DNA of 64,000 nucleotides, taken from positions 1,736,001 to 1,800,000 of the forward strand of contig OZ244043.1 of assembly GCA_965215215.1 (NCBI GenBank), read 5' to 3'. A program made the translations under genes and the position numbers. Positions 61,438-64,000 of the stretch are shown here, in pieces. Under the pieces are notes generated by a model. That model did not search any database. It was not told the origin of the DNA and worked only from the letters and a program-made list of their open reading frames with translations. Source of the DNA: CALDTK01 sp965215215. Lineage in GTDB: Bacteria > Bacteroidota > Bacteroidia > Chitinophagales > Saprospiraceae. How positions within the stretch are numbered: position 1 is the stretch's first letter; every line of letters begins with the position of its first letter.

Positions 61438-61690
61438 GGGCTCGTTGCGCCGCGCGGCGGACGGATCGCGGACTAAGCGACAGGGGTACTTAGAGCCTTA
61501 CGGCGCGGATCCGCGCCAGATACTAGCCGTCGGCGTGAGCTTCGACGGGGGAGACGAAGCGGGCGGGGGAGTGGGAGGTGGAGGCGTATCGATCCGCCTA
61601 AAGCCGACTGCCAAAAGAGTACAACGAGCTGGTGAAGTTGAAGGGCAGCGAGACTAAGGGCCGTCCGCTCGCCGCCAGGTCGCGTCTGTG

Positions 61691-61881
61691 GTAAACCTAC
61701 CTCGTCGGCGCGGGCTTCGGGACGGCCGTGACGCTCGGAGAGCGCGAGCTATCCGTCGGGCTCGACGTCGGCAACGTATTCGACATCCCTTACTTCAACT
61801 ACGTCAACCGCTACCGCCTCACCAACCTCCCGGAGCAGGGGCGCAACGTGACGCTGCGGGCCGAGCTGCCGATCGAGCTGT
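61691..61881 (+). pseudogene. TonB-dependent receptor C-terminal fragment
   Basis: The plus frame TYLVGAGFGTAVTLGERELS, VGLDVGNVFDIPYFNYVNRYRLTN and LPEQGRNVTLRAELPIEL-stop is the end of a TonB-dependent receptor barrel. No start or plug remains. The upstream bases 61438-61690 hold no recognisable gene. A second short tail (LRGELPIELQNQ-stop) is found at 63234-63272. Confidence 0.7.
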
Positions 61882-61897
61882 AAAATCCAAGGCGCGA

Positions 61898-63190
61898 TCA
61901 GAACGCCTCCCCGATCGTGATGTAGAAATTGAAATCGCCTTCCCCGGTCACGGCTACGTCTGCCCGCAGGTTGAGTCGCTCCACCGGGTCGATCATGTAG
62001 CGTACGCCCACGCCCGCGGCGGTACGGATGTTCGAGAGACTGAAGTCGGACACCCCCGGCGCCACGTCCCCGGCGCTCGCGAAGCCCACCGCGCCCCAGG
62101 GCGTATCGTTGAAGCTGAGCCGGTACTCCACCTGTGCGGCTACGTAGTTGCGGTCGGTGTAGCGGCCCTCGTAGTAGCCGCGCATGATCTCACCGGAGCC
62201 TAGTTGGCCGAGCTCGACGAGCGGGATGTCGCCGCTCGCGAAGTAGCCCACCCCCTGAAAAGCGAGTACGTCGCGGTAGCGCTCGGTGCCGCTCAACCGC
62301 AGGAAGTGGCGGGCGTCGGCGCGCGTGAGGTTGAACTCGTTGGTACCGCCGAGGGCCTCACCGTAGCGGCCGTAGGTAAATTCGAAGTAAGAGCCGGTGG
62401 AGGCGTTGATGAGGGAGTTACGAGTATCGTAGAGGGCGGCGGCCTCGATGCCCATCGAGGTAGAGCCGCCGGCCCCGTCGATGTCGAAGAATTCGGGATT
62501 GACGCTGTCCTCGGGGTCGCCGTCGTCGACGAGATCGAATCCCGTCCCGGTTACGTAGCGGTAGCGCAGTCCCCCGCCGAGGAAGAGCCGGTCGACGAAG
62601 AGCTGCTTGGTGAGGATGGGCTCGAGGACGATCTGCGTGCTCTCGAACACGACCTCATCCTCTTCGGGGGTATCGCGCCCGACGCCGTAGAAGAGTTGCG
62701 GGAAGATTTGGGCCCGTAAGTTTCCGGACAGTACCCAGGTCTCATCCGGCCAGAATATCTCGAAGCCCGAGTAGAAGAGTATCTGGTTCTCGAGGGTGTA
62801 GGTGAAGGCGATGGGGATGGCGGAGGTACGGGTGCGCTCCTCGTCGCCGGAGCCCGGCATCTTGAAGAGGTAGCTGCCGCCGACCCCGAAGCCGAAGCTG
62901 GTTTCGGGGGTGTAGATGATGTAGGGGGCGAAGACGATCTTCGAGGGGTAGAGCGTCGTGTCGAGGGCGGCGCGCTCGCGGTTGGGCTCTATCGTGAGGA
63001 AGTCCACGATGCGGCCGAGGCCCGTAGCGTGTCCCTTTTCGGTGCCTGGGGCCTCGTCGGCCAGCACCTGCGCGGAAGTCACGCCGACCCCACAGGCGAG
63101 TAGAGTGGCCGCGACTGCCCGGCGGACGGAAAAAGTGATCAAAGAGGATATACTTTCGGTGTACAGGTCAAACGGCACGTCGACGCACAA
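61898..63190 (-). CDS. BamA/TamA-family outer-membrane barrel (bacterial surface antigen)
   Basis: This 430-residue protein has an N-terminal signal region (AVAATLLACGVGVTSAQ) and an Omp85-type C-terminal barrel without clear POTRA domains: FAPYIIYTPETSFGFGVGGSYLF, DTRNSLINASTGSYFEFTYG (the family D-R hallmark), GSGEIMRGYYEGRYTDRNYVAAQVEYRL (the RGY loop) and a last strand NFYITIGEAF. It is likely an outer-membrane protein of unknown role. The exact start is uncertain because several in-frame codons precede the signal. Confidence 0.82.
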   Translation of the reverse strand: MCVDVPFDLYTESISSLITFSVRRAVAATLLACGVGVTSAQVLADEAPGTEKGHATGLGRIVDFLTIEPNRERAALDTTLYPSKIVFAPYIIYTPETSFGFGVGGSYLFKMPGSGDEERTRTSAIPIAFTYTLENQILFYSGFEIFWPDETWVLSGNLRAQIFPQLFYGVGRDTPEEDEVVFESTQIVLEPILTKQLFVDRLFLGGGLRYRYVTGTGFDLVDDGDPEDSVNPEFFDIDGAGGSTSMGIEAAALYDTRNSLINASTGSYFEFTYGRYGEALGGTNEFNLTRADARHFLRLSGTERYRDVLAFQGVGYFASGDIPLVELGQLGSGEIMRGYYEGRYTDRNYVAAQVEYRLSFNDTPWGAVGFASAGDVAPGVSDFSLSNIRTAAGVGVRYMIDPVERLNLRADVAVTGEGDFNFYITIGEAF

Positions 63191-63233
63191 AGGTTTCCTG
63201 CGTCGAGCGAGTCTGGGGGGCGGTGGGGCGGCG

Positions 63234-63272
63234 CTGAGAGGTGAGCTACCGATCGAGTTGCAAAATCAATAG
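63234..63272 (+). pseudogene. Short receptor C-terminal tail
   Basis: LRGELPIELQNQ-stop repeats the last residues of the receptor fragment at 61.88 kb (LRAELPIEL). Only about a dozen codons are recognisable. It lies beyond the start of the Omp85 gene, so that gene is bracketed by two receptor tails. Confidence 0.35.
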
Positions 63273-63339
63273 CAACTTCGTTGCATTAAGGGAACGGACG
63301 CCTATAATTCGCGACACTGTTGCATTAGTAAACACCTTC

Positions 63340-64000
63340 CTATGCGTGCGTGTTCCGAGCCTCCTGTGTTTTCTGTTGGTCGGCTCCCGCGGCGCGTACC
63401 TCGATCCCGAACCCGACGAGCTCGCCGACGTCGAGCGCCCGGCGGTCGACCCGGTGTCGCCCACATAGGCGATCGCGCCCGATCACTTCGTCGAGGTACC
63501 TCCAGAGGCGGCGCTCATCCCGCTCTCCTTCGCGGTCACCGACGACCGGGGCATCTCCGAGATCGTCGTCGAATCGCACAACGGTTTCGACGGCCACGTC
63601 CACGGTTGCTCCCCGAGCGACAACGGCTTCGTACTGCTCAACTACCGCCAGGCGCTGCCGGGGGAGGAGTTCGAAGGTCCGACCCGCTTCGAGACCCTCC
63701 CCGACGACGAACTCTCGACCTACTTGAATGAGCGCAACCCCGCCATCGCCGAGGCGAACGCGTGCTCGCCGGGCCGCACCACTTCTCCGTCAAGGCCGTC
63801 GACGTCAGCGGCAACGAGACCTCCTACGACGACAACTCCACCTACCACAGCACGATCCACCTGCAGCGCAGCTACGCGCCCCGCGTCACGGTCGACGCCA
63901 TCGACGGGGCCGGCGGTTCGGTGAGCGGAACCGTGGTGCGCAACGTCCGGGACTCCGCCTCGTCTGACATCGTCTTCCTCTGGGTGTACCTCGTGCGGCC
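63340..64000 (+). pseudogene. DUF4625-like lipoprotein, interrupted (3' end outside window)
   Basis: A hydrophobic start (VPSLLCFLLVGSRGAYLDPEPDELADVERP) is followed by TAG at 63466, then in the same frame AIAPDHFVEVPPEAALIPLSFAVTDDRGISEIVVESHNGFDGHVHG, a frameshift near 63770, and HHFSVKAVDVSGNETSYDDNS to the window edge. The D-x-xGISEI-VE-HNGFDGHxHG and SVKAVDVSGNE strands suggest a DUF4625 or Ig-like lipoprotein. Two lesions are visible; the rest lies outside. Confidence 0.55.

Noticed and set aside
1..64000. CRISPR array
   Set aside because: No regularly spaced identical repeats with spacers were seen; the repeated units at 41.6-44.7 kb are about 1 kb apart and are attC sites.

Overview
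The window comes from a high-GC member of the Bacteroidota, most like the Lewinella/Saprospirales group. The signs are type IX secretion (T9SS) C-terminal sorting domains on secreted proteins, TonB-dependent receptors with carboxypeptidase-like plug extensions, a DUF5916 outer-membrane protein, a LytS/LytTR regulator pair, weak Shine-Dalgarno sequences and dense GTGA/ATGA gene overlaps. No rRNA or tRNA gene was seen. The placement is inferred from gene content only.

Layout. 0-1.3 kb: two Tat-exported ferritin-like proteins, one cut by the window edge. 1.6-2.0 kb: scraps of an IS256-type transposase and of a restriction enzyme. 2.0-8.8 kb: a hexuronate catabolic operon on the minus strand (SDR oxidoreductase, mannonate dehydratase joined in frame to a TRAP binding protein, the two TRAP permeases, KDG kinase, KDPG aldolase), covering import and conversion of fructuronate/mannonate to pyruvate and glyceraldehyde-3-phosphate. 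9.4-14.8 kb: four translationally coupled plus-strand genes, a sucrose-phosphate synthase/phosphatase fusion and three glycosyltransferases. 15.1-15.7 kb: a YefM/YoeB toxin-antitoxin pair with its operator. 15.7-20.5 kb: a broken lipoprotein gene, a LytTR regulator, a LytS-type kinase and a TonB-receptor-like protein. 20.9-22.3 kb: carotenoid oxygenase. 22.5-28.2 kb: a B12 operon under a cobalamin riboswitch (btuB, DUF4465 protein, cobT, cobS, cobC).

28.3-41 kb is accessory and worn. It holds a frameshifted DUF4143-type ATPase behind a 16-bp-arm palindrome, a beta-lactamase-fold hydrolase, a PIN/HTH pair, a secreted CBM protein, and a series of pseudogenes (aldo/keto reductase, DUF5916, multicopper oxidase, DUF6932). 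41.2-44.7 kb is an AT-richer integron cassette array with four attC sites in one orientation. Its cassettes carry a BamE-like lipoprotein/membrane protein, a HigB/HigA-type pair, a UPF0175/DUF3368 pair and a polyvalent-protein kinase. No integrase is in the window. 44.7-50.1 kb is an MmeI-like restriction-modification gene split by an IS66 element that has also lost about 120 codons beside it; a 13-bp direct repeat flanks the unit.

50.5-64 kb: membrane proteins, a broken AgcS symporter, a large membrane protein with helical repeats and an MscS channel sharing a duplicated upstream sequence, a 166-bp MITE-like inverted repeat between them, a DEAD-box helicase, an Omp85-type barrel, and a broken DUF4625-like gene at the right edge.

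Across the whole window a 15-bp near-palindrome, GTTTTGGCGAAAGCC, occurs eight times exactly plus many near copies, inside unrelated genes in several reading frames. This is the most striking unexplained signal. At least eight genes carry one or two frameshifts or stops, so either this is a decaying region or the assembly has residual indels; reads would decide.
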